This document shows, piece by piece, positions 1 through 10,949 of a stretch of 64,000 bases of DNA (positions are counted from its first letter, which is position 1; each line of letters begins with the position of its first letter). Both the position numbers and the translations under genes were made by a program. The notes under the pieces were generated by a model that was not told the origin of the DNA, ran no database searches, and worked only from the letters and a program-made list of their open reading frames with translations. Origin of the DNA: Taudactylus pleione (lineage: Eukaryota; Chordata; Amphibia; Anura; Myobatrachidae); contig JAUIMM010001417.1 in NCBI GenBank assembly GCA_031769625.1, forward strand, positions 372,001-436,000. The letters run 5' to 3'.

Positions 1-535
1 TGGGTGATGACTGCAGAGGTGACTGCTGGGAATGGGACATTATACAGTAACACCAGGGGATGTGTCTGGGTGGTGACTGGAGAGGTGACTGCTGGGAATG
101 GGACATTACACAGTAACACCAGGGGATGTGTCTGGGTGGTGACTGCAGAGGTGACTGCTGGGAATGGGACACTATACAGTAACACCAGGGGATGTGTCTG
201 GGTGATGACTGGAGAGGTGACTGCTTAGAATGGGACATTATACAGTAACACCAGGGGTTGTGTCTGGGTGGTGACTGGAGAGGTCACTGCTGGGAATGGG
301 ACATTATACAGTAACACCAGGGGATGTGTCTGGGTGATGACTGGAGAGGTGACTGCTGGGAATGGGACATTATACAGTAACACCAGGGGTTGTGTCTGGG
401 TGGTGACTGGAGAGGTCACTGCTGGGAATGGGACATTATACAGTAACACCAGGGGATGTGTCTGGGTGATGACTGGAGAGGTGAGTGCTGGGAATGGGAC
501 ATTATACAGTAACACCCGGGGATGTGTCTGGGTGA
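1..535 (+). repeat. 66-bp minisatellite carrying splice-donor-like sequence (intron of gene A)
   Basis: About eight head-to-tail units of 66 bp (22 codons). Each holds the string GGAGAGGTGACTGC, which equals the exon end plus donor seen at the second leader exon of gene B (30153/30152), and ends just before the KRAB-like exon at 560. The real leader exon of gene A must lie left of the window. The frame that would continue that exon is open through the units except one, which has a TAG near 227. The same repeat with fewer units is in the homologous intron of gene B (29951-30152). Confidence 0.85.
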
Positions 536-559
536 TGACTATATCATTGTGTGTGTCAG

Positions 560-683
560 GTTCCTATAAGGTGTCAGGATGTCACTGTCTATGTCTCCAT
601 GCAGGAGGGGGAGTATATAGAGGAATACAGGGCTCTGTACAAGGACGTGATGATGGAGAATCACCAGCCCCTCACCTCACTGG
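560..683 (+). CDS. KRAB-like exon of gene A
   Basis: Acceptor TGTGTGTCAG ends at 559; donor GTAAGAG starts at 684. The 124-nt exon opens in phase 0 with [11 protein letters not shown] and contains [16 protein letters not shown], the amphibian counterpart of the KRAB A-box end. The box is degenerate: the usual YFSMEEWEY core reads YVSMQEGEY, so the Phe and Trp are gone. In mammals this core contacts the TRIM28 co-repressor; whether this form binds anything is unknown. Gene B has the same substitutions, so the change predates their split. Confidence 0.85.
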
Positions 684-908
684 GTAAGAGGAGACTGGCA
701 TTTATTGTACAGGGGAGAGCAGGTATGGGGGCCCCCTATATACACATCACCTGATAATCACTTATAGATGTGTCGTCTTACATCTGTCCTCAATACGCCA
801 CAGCGTGACTTGCCTGGCAGCTCACTCTGGTCCCATGCAACTCTGCTAAAGTTGAGCATCTTTCATACAGATGTGTCCTCAAATCTAACCTAAATAACAG
901 AACACAGT

Positions 909-1393
909 GGCCCTGATTCAGAGCCGGACACTCTGACAGAGCGCTCGCTCTGAATCAGGGCCGTCCTTCGATTTATTTTAGAGCGGCCTCCTGGTCGCTC
1001 ACATAGCTGTGGGTGACCACCCACAGCTATAGCGAGCGGCCAGGAAGATGGTCTCGATGGTCAAGATCATCGCGACCATCGGGCTTGCGACGAGACCCTT
1101 GCGGTAGGGTCTCATTGTGATGTCACTTGTGATGTCAGTGGGGCCGGCCCTAGACGGAACGCCTCCGTCTGGGTAGCCACGCCCCTGGCCCACCCAGCAA
1201 AGGGGGCGTGCTGTCACTCAACATCGACAGCATGCCCCCTTTGTAGCGAGACCCGGAGCGACGGCTTGCCCGTCGCTATCCGGGTCTCGCGCATGCGCAC
1301 AACAGAGCCGGCTCCGTCGTGCGCAAGCGCACTGGGCCAACATCGACCCGCTTGTGAGCGCACAGCTTTCGCGAGCGGGTCTGAATCAGGCCC
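909..1393. mobile_element. Harbinger-like non-autonomous DNA transposon
   Basis: The element starts GGCCCTGATTCAG and ends CTGAATCAGGCCC, giving 13-bp terminal inverted repeats with one mismatch. It is flanked by the 3-bp duplication AGT (906-908, 1394-1396). A three-base target duplication fits PIF/Harbinger elements. The first 54 bp form a small foldback, because GCTCTGAATCAGGGCC recurs at 947-962. It is GC-rich inside and shares segments with 6996-7400. It sits in the gene A intron after the KRAB-like exon. The rest of that intron (684-908, 1394-1819) shows nothing I recognise. Confidence 0.7.
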
Positions 1394-1819
1394 AGTGTGA
1401 CTTGCCTGGTGTGAGTGAGCCACCAGGTCCTGTGCTACTAGGACACACCAGCAGACTGTGCTGATTAATGTGATATGTGACACTTGTATATCTGTTTGCA
1501 CCTATGTCTGTATATGAAGCACAGCGGAACTTGGAATGAAAAAAGCTGCGGCCGCTACATTGTAGCACTTCGTATACAGATTCAAAGACTCAGTCGCACA
1601 CAGATATACAAGTGCTGCATGTCAATTAATCTGCTGGTTTCTTTGCATTGTCACTTAGATGGATTTTCAGCAAAAAAAGTTGCAAAAAAGTCACCTGGCG
1701 CTAGCAGTGTCTCATGGAACTTGGCGTTCCGTAAGGGGCTTTTTGTCTCGACTGCAGCAAAGATGTGTAAGGGCACATCTATATATACAATGTACTCAGT
1801 CACTGTGTGTCTCCTACAG

Positions 1820-1917
1820 ATGGACCCAGTAACAGAAATACCCCAGAGAGATGTCCCTGTTCTCTTTATTCACAGGATTGTACAGAGAAGAATCACAGGA
1901 TCCCACAGGAGCATCAG
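1820..1917 (+). CDS. Spacer exon of gene A
   Basis: Acceptor CTCCTACAG ends at 1819; donor GTAGGTGG starts at 1918. The 98-nt exon joins the KRAB-like exon in phase 1 and reads DGPSNRNTPERCPCSLYSQD and onward to PQEHQ, a spacer typical of frog KRAB-like zinc-finger proteins. It has no known fold and probably works as a linker. The homologous exon of gene C has the same length; that of gene B is shortened by a new donor. Confidence 0.85.
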
Positions 1918-2060
1918 GTAGGTGGGATTTAGGGTCTCACCAGTATACAACAGTGACTATCACTACATGATGCATAGATAAGCTGTGTGTGTCTTATACA
2001 CTGATATTATACTGTTTAGTCTCAATTAAATCAGACATTATTGTTATATGGATCATTTAG

Positions 2061-2361
2061 AGTGAAGATCTTGCTGATATTAAGGCAGAAGATACAGATG
2101 GAGAAGAGATGTATGTGACTGATAATATGGCAGAAGATATAGAGGGAGAAGAAGCGACGTATGTGATTGATATGAAGGCAGAAGATATAGAGGGAGAAGA
2201 AGAGATGTATGTGACTGATATGAAGGCAGAAGATATAGAGGGAGAAGAAGAGACGTATGTGACTGATATGAAGGCAGAAGATATAGAGGGAGAAGAAGAG
2301 ATATATATGAGAAGTGATAAGCAGTGTAAGGAGGAACAAATCCCTACAGACATCAGCACAG
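2061..2361 (+). CDS. Acidic tandem-repeat exon of gene A
   Basis: Acceptor ATCATTTAG ends at 2060; donor GTGAGTTAT starts at 2362. The exon (301 nt, phase 0 in, phase 1 out) begins SEDLADIKAED and has about five 48-bp (16-residue) units of the form TYVTDMKAEDIEGEEE, then CKEEQIPTDIST. Four units contain a hydrophobic-Lys-x-Glu string (IKAE or MKAE) followed by acidic residues, a SUMO-acceptor-like motif. The region is predicted to be disordered. Genes B and C have about 22 and 10 units, so the number changes fast. Confidence 0.85.
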
Positions 2362-2454
2362 GTGAGTTATAAACACATCACATATTCTCCTTACTTACTC
2401 AGTCACCACATCAATGTAAAAGTTTATGAGGGAATTGTATCTGCAAAGTGGGGT

Positions 2455-2690
2455 AGTCAGCTGCCATCAACCCCTATTAGTCTCATGCTCTCCCCCCTCA
2501 CATCATATCACTGTGTGTTACCAGCCCAGTGATCTGGCCAGTCTCCTCCCCTCAATTTCTGGTGTATCTCATACATCAGGAGCCATCAGCCCCTATTATA
2601 CCCCTGCTCTCCCCCCCCTCACATCATGTCACTGTGTGTTACCAGCCCAGAGATCTGACCAGTCTCCTCCCTGCACTCTAAAACCATATA
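2455..2690 (+). repeat. About 118-bp repeat, two copies, gene A intron
   Basis: Two imperfect copies of a unit containing TCACTGTGTGTTACCAGCCC and CAGTCTCCTCCC. The same unit occurs about six times in the homologous intron of gene C (51905-52590), so it was present before the genes duplicated and has expanded in C. Confidence 0.8.
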
Positions 2691-2777
2691 CTCCCACATC
2701 ACAACAAACTCCATGTATACACACACAAAGCTATAAGCACACACTTATTATTGCACAGTCCTTCCACCAATGCTTGT

Positions 2778-3470
2778 CTACAATGATTGATTCAAACTAT
2801 AATAGTACTGTCTGTGTGACACTTTGGAGAGAGGTGGTGAGTCTGATAGAGTGAGAGTTCCAGAGGTGAGGAGCAGCACAGGCAAAGTCTTGGAGGCAGG
2901 AGTGGGAGGATATAATGAGTTGGGTGGCGAGACGCCAGGCATTGGCAGAGCAAAGTACTGTAGGTGATGAGAGTGTGGAGGGAGGGATTTATAAAGAAAT
3001 GAAGGGCGAAGACATATGGTGACTTTATAGGTGATTGTAAGGAGCTTGAAAGTATTCTGAAGGGGATGGGGAGCCAGTGTAGGACCTGTAGTAGAGGGGA
3101 GGCAGAAGCTGTAGTTTGGAGATGAGCTGGGTTGAGGACAGATTGCAGTGGAGAGAGATGGGTGTTGGGGAGGCCACATAGGAGGTGGCTGAAGTAGCCC
3201 TTTGTAGAGATGAACAATGAGTGGATGAGGGTCTTGGTTACCTCTAGGGTAAGAAAGGGTCTGATCCTGGAGATATTTTGAAGGTAGAAGTGGAAGACTG
3301 GGAGAGGGACTGAATGTGGGCATGGAAGCAGAGGGCGGAGTTAAGGATATCTCCAAGACAGCAGACTTGTGGGATAGAAGAGATGGTGAGGTTGTCGATG
3401 GAGGTGAGGGGACGCCAGATGGTGGGAAGACAATCTGCTCAGTGTTAGACATGTTAAGCTTAAGAAAGCA
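2778..3470. repeat. Probable dispersed repeat in gene A intron
   Basis: G-rich sequence with wording I recognise from dispersed vertebrate repeats (GGGGAGCCAGTGTAGGACC, GAGGCAGAAGCTGTAG). I cannot assign a class. Long open frames on the minus strand here are a by-product of the purine-rich composition. Confidence 0.4.
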
Positions 3471-3536
3471 CTGTGATATCCAAGAACATTTGCTCTCAAT
3501 GTAAGTTGTTTATTCTTATACATTTGTTTCCAGAAG

Positions 3537-4627
3537 ATGGACACACAAGCAGGAATACCTCGCAGAGAGATCTCATCGTGTCACCAGATTTTAAAATAGA
3601 AGATAAGAACATCCGACAGGATTCCTCAAGAGAAACTCCAATTACCCTAAATATACATCCAGCACTTCACAGTGCAGATATGTCATTTGGTCCCTCTAAT
3701 CATGAGGAACGTTCTCCTCCTGATAATTCAGAACTTGCTACACACAGTACAGCTCATATAGGTAATAGAATATTATCTTGTTCTAAATCTGGTAAAAGTT
3801 CTATATGTCGGTCAGTTTCTGTTAGACATCAGAAAACTCACACAGGTAAGAAGCCATTTCCATGCTCTGAGTGTGGAAAATGTTTTACACAGAAATCTGA
3901 TCTTGTTGCACATCAAAGATGTCACACAGGTGAGAAGCAATTTCTATGTTCTGAGTGTGGAAAATGTTTTACACTGATATCACATCTTGTTACACATCAG
4001 AGACGTCACAGAGGTGAGAAGCAATTTCCATGCTCTGAGTGTGGGAAAGGTTTTACAGTAAAATCTGATTTTGTTACACATCAGAGAACTCACACAGGTG
4101 TGAAGTCATTTTCATGTTCTGAGTGTCGGAAATGTTTTACACATAAATTTGATCTTGTTACACATCAGAGAACTCATACAGGTGAGAAGCCATTTCTATG
4201 CTCTGTGTGTGGGAAATGCTTTACCCAGAAATCTCTTTGTGTTAGACATCAGATTACACACACTGGTGAGAAGCCGTTTACTTGCTCTGAATGTGGGAAA
4301 TGTTTTTCATATAAAGCAGCTCTTGTTATACATCAGAGAAGTCACACAGGTGAGAAACCATTTCCATGTTCTGAGTGTGGGAAATGTTTTGCACAGAAAT
4401 CAGGTCTTGATAGTCATCAGAGAAGTCACACAGGTGAGAAACCATTTCCATGTTCTGAGTGTGGGAAGTGTTTTGCACAGAAATCAGATCTTGTTAAACA
4501 TCAGAGACGTCACACAGGGGAGAAACCATTTCCATGCTCTGAGTGTGGGAAATGTTTTAATCAGAAATCAGGTCTTCATAGACATCAGAGAACTAGACAC
4601 AGGAGAAATACAACTTCAATGAGCTGA
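3537..4627 (+). CDS. Zinc-finger exon of gene A (nine C2H2 fingers)
   Basis: Terminal exon. The acceptor is a tandem CAG-AAG, so it starts at 3534 or 3537; both keep frame and differ by one residue. It reads [12 protein letters not shown], a finger-associated linker ([20 protein letters not shown]), a dead finger that has lost its second Cys (CSKSGKSS), then nine intact C2H2 fingers of the form [23 protein letters not shown] joined mostly by TGEKP-type linkers. The last finger has H-x4-H spacing. Helix positions -1 to 3 are often QKSD or QKSG. It ends NTTSMS with a TGA at 4625-4627. The protein should bind DNA or RNA in the nucleus; the target cannot be read from sequence alone. Confidence 0.92.
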
Positions 4628-4712
4628 TATTCATGGACCCAAAGTGCTGCACAGAGCACAATCCAGGTGTGTAGAGGGAAAACACAATGAATAGCATCTG
4701 AATAATGTGCAC

Positions 4713-4718
4713 AATAAA
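4713..4718 (+). promoter_or_regulatory. Candidate polyadenylation signal of gene A
   Basis: AATAAA about 86 nt after the stop codon. A second AATAAA lies at 5051-5056. From 4719 to 5074 nothing else is recognisable. Confidence 0.5.
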
Positions 4719-5074
4719 TACTAATCTGGGGAGACTCATCCTAGTTGGAGTTTCTACATCCTCATGGGACCCCAATAGTTCCTACCAATTGGTGTTTATT
4801 GTGCTACCATCACATACAGCTACAGTGTTATCAGCTCTGTATATGTGACCTGCAGACGCTCCTGGTGACTGACCACAGTGTGGTTTATGCTCTCACCATT
4901 TTATTCACCTATATCACATTTATATGCTTTGGATATTAAATAGCCGCTGATTATTTACACTATGGCCGATTGATGCAACTAATGTATATTAGGTACTGCA
5001 TCGATACTAACTACTGTAAAAGCTGTGTACATTAATGTATATAATAATATAATAAAAGCCTTTGTGTCATACAG

Positions 5075-5340
5075 TATGCTGGATGTACCATTCACTCCCT
5101 GAAATCTAGATTCAGGGAACACAGATGAACATAGTAAAGGGTCACCAGCCGCACAGTGTATCGCAGCACTTTGCTACCAATCACAGCTGCGCTTCTGAAG
5201 ACCTGTCACATGTAGGGGTGCAGCATGTGTGGAGGACAAGCAGGGGCGCAGACAGGCTCAGGAACTTATGTGCTAAAGAGGCATTATGGATGTTTACATT
5301 ACAAACCTTGTTCCCACAAGGGCTCAGTGATACTATAGAT
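5075..5340 (+). mobile_element. Penelope-like element relic (GIY-YIG endonuclease part), split by a hAT element
   Basis: Frame from 5075 reads YAGCTIHSLKSRFREHR, then stops. A second frame from about 5125 reads on through QHFATNHSCASED, a RGADRLRNLCAKEALW block and LQTLFPQGLSD. This order (YxGxT-like start, REH, HF, RGGDR-like, EA-W, P-GLN-like end) matches the GIY-YIG endonuclease at the end of Penelope-like retroelements. A frameshift and stops show it is dead. The sequence resumes after the hAT insertion at 6800. Confidence 0.7.
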
Positions 5341-6799
5341 CAGGGGTGGCCAACCCGCGGCTCTCGAGCCGCATGAGGCTCTTTTGAGCTTCTAATGCGC
5401 CTCTGCAGACCCCCCAATATTTACTGAGAATACTGGTCTCTGAAGCCATCAGAGACTAAAGAAGCCTCTGATCGCTTCAGAGGCCAGTGTTCCCAGTAAT
5501 GCAATGCACGGGTGGTGTCCTGATGTCACTCGCCATGTGAGGAGTCCGCACTTCTGCTGGATCCAGTTAGATCCAGCAGGCGGCAGAAGCAGCAGCGACG
5601 GCGGGACTCAGGAACCCTGATGGCGTGGAGTGGTGCCAGCGTGAAGGTACGTTTCTTCATAGGGGTGTGGACTGGGAGGGGGAGCGCTAGTGCTGGGGGC
5701 ACGACTACAGGGATATTGCAGGAGGGGCACAGCTAGAGGAGGCATTGCTTAATGGGCACAGCTACAACGGACAATGCAGAAGGGGCACAACTGCTGGAGG
5801 CATTGCTTAAAGGGCACAGCTCTAAGGGGGCATTGCAGAAGTGGTACAACTACAGAGTGCATTGCATAATGGGCACAGCTACAGGGGCATTGCTTAAAGG
5901 CCACAACTACTGAGGCAATTGCTTAATGGGCACAGCTACTGGGGGCACTGCATAAGGGCCACAACTAATGGGGGCATTGCATAATGGGCACAGCTACAAG
6001 GGGCATTTCAGAAGAGACACAACTACAGATGGCATTGCATAAGGGTCACAACTACAGGAGCCATTGCTTAAGGGACACAACTACAGGGGGCATTGCAGAA
6101 GGGGCACAACTACAGAGGGCATTGCATAGAGGGCACAGCTACAGGGGGCATTGTGTAATGGGCACAGCTACAGGGGACATTGTATAATGGGCACAGCTAC
6201 AGGGGGCATTGCATAATGGGCAAAGCTACAGAGGGCATTGCATAAGGGCCACAACTACTGGGGGCATTGCTTAATGGCCACAACTACTGGGGGCATTGCA
6301 TAATGTGCACAGCTACAGGGGGCACTGCATATGGGGCACAACTACAGGGGGCACAGCATAATGGTCACTGGCATTCTCAATGTATTTTATGTTTTTCTGG
6401 ATTTCAATATGTATTTTTTGTGGATCTGCCTTGTTTCTGTGTATTTTGTGTGGATTTGTATTTTATGTGGATCTGGCTTGTTTCTGTGTATTATGTGAAC
6501 GTGGCTATTTCAATGTTTTCTATATTGCTCTGGCTTTTTTTGTCACTTGAACAGTGAAAAATGTATATTGAGAAGATTATGTAAAATGTGTATTTTCAAT
6601 GTCCTGGGCTCGCCCCCAGCGTGACTAAAAAGGGTGGTGTGACACAAGGTCATGCTCCTGCAAATGTCATACCAAAGGCGTGCACACAAAAATGGGTCGT
6701 GGTCTTGTGACAGCTAAGACACACGCGCATGCTATCAGCTCTTTCGGTTGACTACATATATTTTTTGGCTCTTTGCCTCCGACTGGTTGGCCACCCATG
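5341..6799. mobile_element. Non-autonomous hAT-like DNA transposon
   Basis: Left end CAGGGGTGGCCAACC and right end GGTTGGCCACCCATG are inverted repeats of the hAT type. Flanks CTATAGAT (5333-5340) and ATAAAGAT (6800-6807) agree at 6 of 8 positions, a decayed 8-bp duplication. No transposase frame is present. About half of the element is a 29-30-bp minisatellite (5690-6370). Confidence 0.75.
5690..6370 (+). repeat. 29-30-bp minisatellite inside the hAT element
   Basis: About 20 imperfect units like GGGCACAGCTACAGGGGGCA followed by TTGCATAAT. The reverse complement of the same core recurs at about 7950-8290. Confidence 0.85.
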
Positions 6800-6995
6800 A
6801 TAAAGATTGAGTCCTGTGCTTAGATGTCGGTGTAGTCAGCCTGGTCAGCTGGACCTGTATATGGGGCCATAACTGCAACTCTTTCTGTACATATAGGGGT
6901 TACATGACTTGTGTGCGGAGTCTGTTACCCGTATTCCCCATATGTGTAGGTAACACAATACCAGGATGACATTAATAACTGATAGAGGAGACCAG

Positions 6996-7400
6996 CCTAC
7001 ACTGCGCTAGCCGGCTCCGTTGTGCGCATGCGCGAGACCCGGCTAACGACGGGTGATCCGTCGTTAGGGGTCTCGTCGTAGACGGGGTGAGCTGTCGATG
7101 TTGAGTGACAGCTCGCCCCGTTTTCTGGGCGGGCCGGGGGCGTGCCTGGCCAAACGAAGGCGTTCCAGTAGGAACGCTTGCTGTTTGGGGGCGGCCCCAC
7201 TGACATCATCAGTGATGTCAGTGGGGAGCTTCCTGCTCGATCAGAGCAGGAAGCTCCCTGGGGCTTAAGCTTGACGAGACCCTACCTTAAGCCCCGATGG
7301 TCGTGATGGTGTTAACCCACAGCCTAACGACCGACATGGAGGCGGCCGTTCAGGATGCAAGCGGCCGCCCTGTTTCAGAACGACCGCTTGCATCCTACGA
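6996..7400. mobile_element. GC-rich element related to 909-1393, inverted
   Basis: The stretch contains GCCGGCTCCGTTGTGCGCAT, GAGACCCGG and a GATGTCAGTGGGG block, which match the inside of the Harbinger-like element at 909-1393 in reverse orientation. I could not find clean ends. Nothing is recognised between 6808 and 6995. Confidence 0.5.
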
Positions 7401-7619
7401 CCGCCCCCCTTCCCCCAAAATAAAGAAATAACTTTTTTTAGATGGCATTCTTCTGCATGCGCTTCTGGAAAGGGTGCATGTCCTTGCGGAAGACACCCAA
7501 TTCATCACACTGTGGGGTGTGCCCAGCACTTATGGAGGTGCTTGGCTTCCCCCAAGCTCTCCCCTTATGGCGAATAATTGCCATGCGCAGTAAAGCACCT
7601 TACACAATATGCCTTACAT

Positions 7620-8290
7620 AGTAATGGCCTTTATAACACATTATGTCACATGCAGTAATGCCCTGTATAATACATGCTACACGCAGTAATGCCCTGTATA
7701 ATACATTGTGCCACACACAGTAATTCCCTTTATAATACATTATCCCCAATTCAAATTGGGCCACACAGTAGTCCCTTATTCATGTTATGACACATAGTGG
7801 TGCCCCTTTTACACAATGCCCAAATTAGTGTCCCTTATACACAAGGCCCACAGTAGTAGTGCCCCTTATACAATGCCCACAGCAGTGGTGCCCCTTCCAC
7901 AATGGCCACAGTAGTGGTGCCCCCCATGCAGTGCCCCCATTAGTAGTACCTGCAGTGGGAATCCCACAGTAGTAGTGCCCGCATTGGTTATGTCCCCTAT
8001 AGTAGTGCCTCAATTGGTAATAACCCCATTAGTAGTGCCCCCAGTAGTAATGCCCCCTATAGTAATCCACCCAGTAATAGTGCCCCCTATAGTAGTGATG
8101 CCCCCAGTAGTAGTGCCCCCTATAATAGTGCACTCATTGGTAATGCTCCCAATAGTAGTGTGCCCAGTGGTAATGCCCCCTATAGTAGTACCCCCAGTAG
8201 TAAATCCCCCCAGTAGTAATGCCCCCTATAGTAGTGACTCCAGTAGTAATGCCCCCTGTAGTAATCCCCCAGTAGTAATGCCACCTATAC
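7620..8290. repeat. Short-unit minisatellite, about 22-24 bp
   Basis: A degenerate array: CAGTAATGCCCTGTATAATAC units first, then AATGCCCCCTATAGTAGTGC units. The second half is the reverse complement of the repeat inside the hAT element at 5690-6370. Nothing is recognised at 7401-7619. Confidence 0.75.
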
Positions 8291-9177
8291 TCATGCCCCC
8301 AGTTCTGGCGCTTCTGAAAAAAATACAATTAAAACACAAACACAATACTTACCTTAAGCCCCGCTCTTGTGCCCGCTGCCGTCTAGTCCGACAGCGTCTC
8401 CATGGATCTATGGGAGAGACGTCATGACATCCCTCCCACAGTGCTGTCTGCGGGAGCCGAAAGTCAGAGCTTAGGAGTGAGCTCCAGCTTTCGTCTGCCG
8501 CTGCAGGGAGGCAGCTAGTGGGGGGGACTGGCAAAGTTTTTGAAAACTTCACTTTAGAGACTTTAAAATATGCTAGCACCCATTTTCAAGTACTCCAAAT
8601 TTGACAGGACTACTTATTTTCACAAAAAAATTCTGCTTAATGCCATTCTTCACCACTTTAACAAGGACGCTAATAACAAGAATATTAAACAACTTCAGTA
8701 CCCCAAATAGTTTTATTAGGGCTATTGGAACACTTCTACATTGATCCCAATGTTAGAGCATCTTTTTGGGGGGTTCAGGCTGATTTCCCCATTTCTGACA
8801 GCACTTTCCGCCTGTTCTGAATTCGCCGCTTGCCGTTTTTGTCTGGTTTGGAATTGAATAGGGCGAAAAGTGGGGGCGCGCATGGTAAGTTTTCGCGTCC
8901 AAAACACACAATGTCGGTGAAAAGTCCGGTAGGTGGAACTTTGTCGCAGAGGTAAAAAGAAATGAATATGGCCCTTTGCTGGGTAATGTTCCAAAGCCAT
9001 CATCATAGTGCATGAAGCCTCATTAGTCAGTGACATTGGTGAACCATAATAGCCATCGACCTCCCTCACACATACACATGGGAAACTTGTAGGATAATTA
9101 CTAACAACTGTGTCCACACTACACAAAGTTCTCCAGGTGGTTATATATGTAGCAAAAACAGCCTCTATATGGGGAGG
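8291..9177. other. Unassigned sequence
   Basis: No gene or clear repeat end found. The part near 8780-8970 (GAATTCGCCGC, GGAATTGAATAGGGCG) has the look of a decayed transposon, but I cannot classify it. Confidence 0.3.
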
Positions 9178-10320
9178 CAGCAGGACAGGGTAGAGGAATG
9201 GAACAGGGCACAGAGTGGGGGAAGGCAGCAGGACAGGGCAGGGGAATGGAACAGGGCACAGAGTGGGGGAAGGCAGCAGGACAGGGTAGGGGAATGGTGC
9301 AGGGCACAGAGCGGGGGAGGCAGCAGGACAGGGTAGGGGAATGGTGCAGGGCACAGAGTGGGGGAGGCAGCAGGACAGGGTAGAGGAATGGTGCAGGGCA
9401 CAGAGCGGGGGAGGCAGCAGGACAGGGTAGAGGAATAGTGCAGGGCACAGAGCAGGGGAGGCAGCAGGACAGGGTAGGGGAATGGAACAGGGCTCAGAGT
9501 GGGGGAGGCAGCAGGACAGGGTAGGGGAATGGTGCAGGGCACAGAGGGGGAGGCAGCAGGACAGTGTAGGGGAATGGAACAGGGCACAGAGTGGGGGAAG
9601 GCAGCAGGACAGGGTAGGGGAATGGTGAAGGGCACAGAGTGGGGGAGGCAGCAGGACAGGGTAGGGGAATGGTGCAGGGCACAGCAGGGGAGGCAGCAGG
9701 ACAGGGTAGGGGAACGGTGCAGGGCACAGAGGGGGAGGCAGCAGGACAGGGTAGGGGAACAGAGCAGGGCACAGAGCAGGGGAGGCAGCAGGACAGGGTA
9801 GGGGAATGGAGCAGGGCACAGAGTGAGGGAGGCAGCAGGACAAGGTAGGGGAATGGAGCAGGGCACAGAGTGGGGGAGGCAGGACAGGGTAGGGGAATGG
9901 AGCAAGGCACAGAGCGGGGAGGCAGCAGGGTAGGGGAATGGTGCAGGGCACAGAGTGGGGGAGGCAGGACAGGGTAGGAGAATGGTGCAAGGCACAGAGC
10001 GGGGGAGGCAGCAGGACAGGGTAGGGGAATGGTGCAGGGCACAGAGCAGGGGAGGCAGCAGGACAGGGTAGGGGAATGGTGCAGGGCACAGAGTGGGGGA
10101 GGCAGCAGGACAGTGTAGGGGAATGGAGCAGGGCACAGAGTGGGGGAGGCAGCAGGACAGGGTAGGGGAATGGTGCAGGGCACAGAGCGGGGGAGGCAGC
10201 AGGACAGGGTAGGGGAATGGAGCAGGGCATAGAGTGGGGGAGGCAGCAGGACAGGGTAGGGGAATGGTGCAGGGCACAGAGCGGGGGAGGCACCGGGACA
10301 GGGTAGGGGAATGGCACAGA
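9178..10320. repeat. About 48-bp G-rich minisatellite
   Basis: About 24 units built on GGAGGCAGCAGGACAGGGTA then GGGGAATGGTGCAGGGCACA. Several units have lost 3-6 bases. Frames of up to 586 codons on the minus strand are products of the repeat and not evidence for a gene. Confidence 0.92.
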
Positions 10321-10949
10321 GCACTGTATTTCCTTCATATGCATCTGTTTATGCTGATTGAGAAGATTTATGCTAAGATCTGCCATATGAATCCATATAT
10401 GTGTGCACATTACTCCCCTGTGAAGGGATATTATATGAAATTGTGTGATATCAATGAAATAGAAATCCCCAATTAACTCCACTAATTCTAAACATTACCT
10501 CGATCAGAGGGTTATCATAGACAATATTGAATTATATATTTAGCCTAAACTCAATTAACAGGAACCTGTTACATAGTATAATATCCCTGTATCTGTATAT
10601 GTTGTCCCTTGAGACCTTATATAGGGAAAACCGTATCTGGGCTGGTAATATACCTATAGATTGATGAACATATCCTATCCTGAGACTCACCATACCTCTT
10701 TTGAAATTATGGATGGATATCTTTTTTGTGCAATCTGTTTTTAGTAAAGGTTCCAAAAAGCAAACATACAGATATATATAATCATACAAAGACTAGTAAA
10801 TCCATATCAAAATGTATAGCAATTGGAAACCAATATAAAGTTATATAAAGAACAATAACTATAGTGGAAAATAAACAAAATAAAATATAGAAAAAGAAAA
10901 GTACAGAAAAACTATCAGATGGGGGGTGGTAGGGGAGGGTCATCTTATA

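Larger units (their letters stand above)
560..4627 (+). other. Gene A: KRAB-like C2H2 zinc-finger gene, 5' end outside window
   Basis: Gene model of four coding exons: 560-683, 1820-1917, 2061-2361 and 3537-4627 (or 3534). Lengths 124+98+301+1091 give 1614 nt, exactly 538 codons including the stop, so all splice phases agree. The encoded order is KRAB-like box, spacer, acidic repeats, finger-associated linker, nine C2H2 fingers. Proteins of this plan are nuclear DNA-binding factors and usually transcriptional regulators; the target is unknown. The leader exons expected from gene B are not in the window. It is convergent with gene B. No frame break is visible, so I regard it as potentially functional. 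Confidence 0.85.

Noticed and set aside
2778..3452. 224-codon minus-strand open frame in the gene A intron
   Set aside because: Low-complexity Pro/Ser/Leu reading opposite a purine-rich dispersed repeat.
8722..10482. 586-codon minus-strand open frame, Pro/Leu/Cys-rich
   Set aside because: It is the translation of the 48-bp minisatellite; three frames are open at once and no domain is visible.
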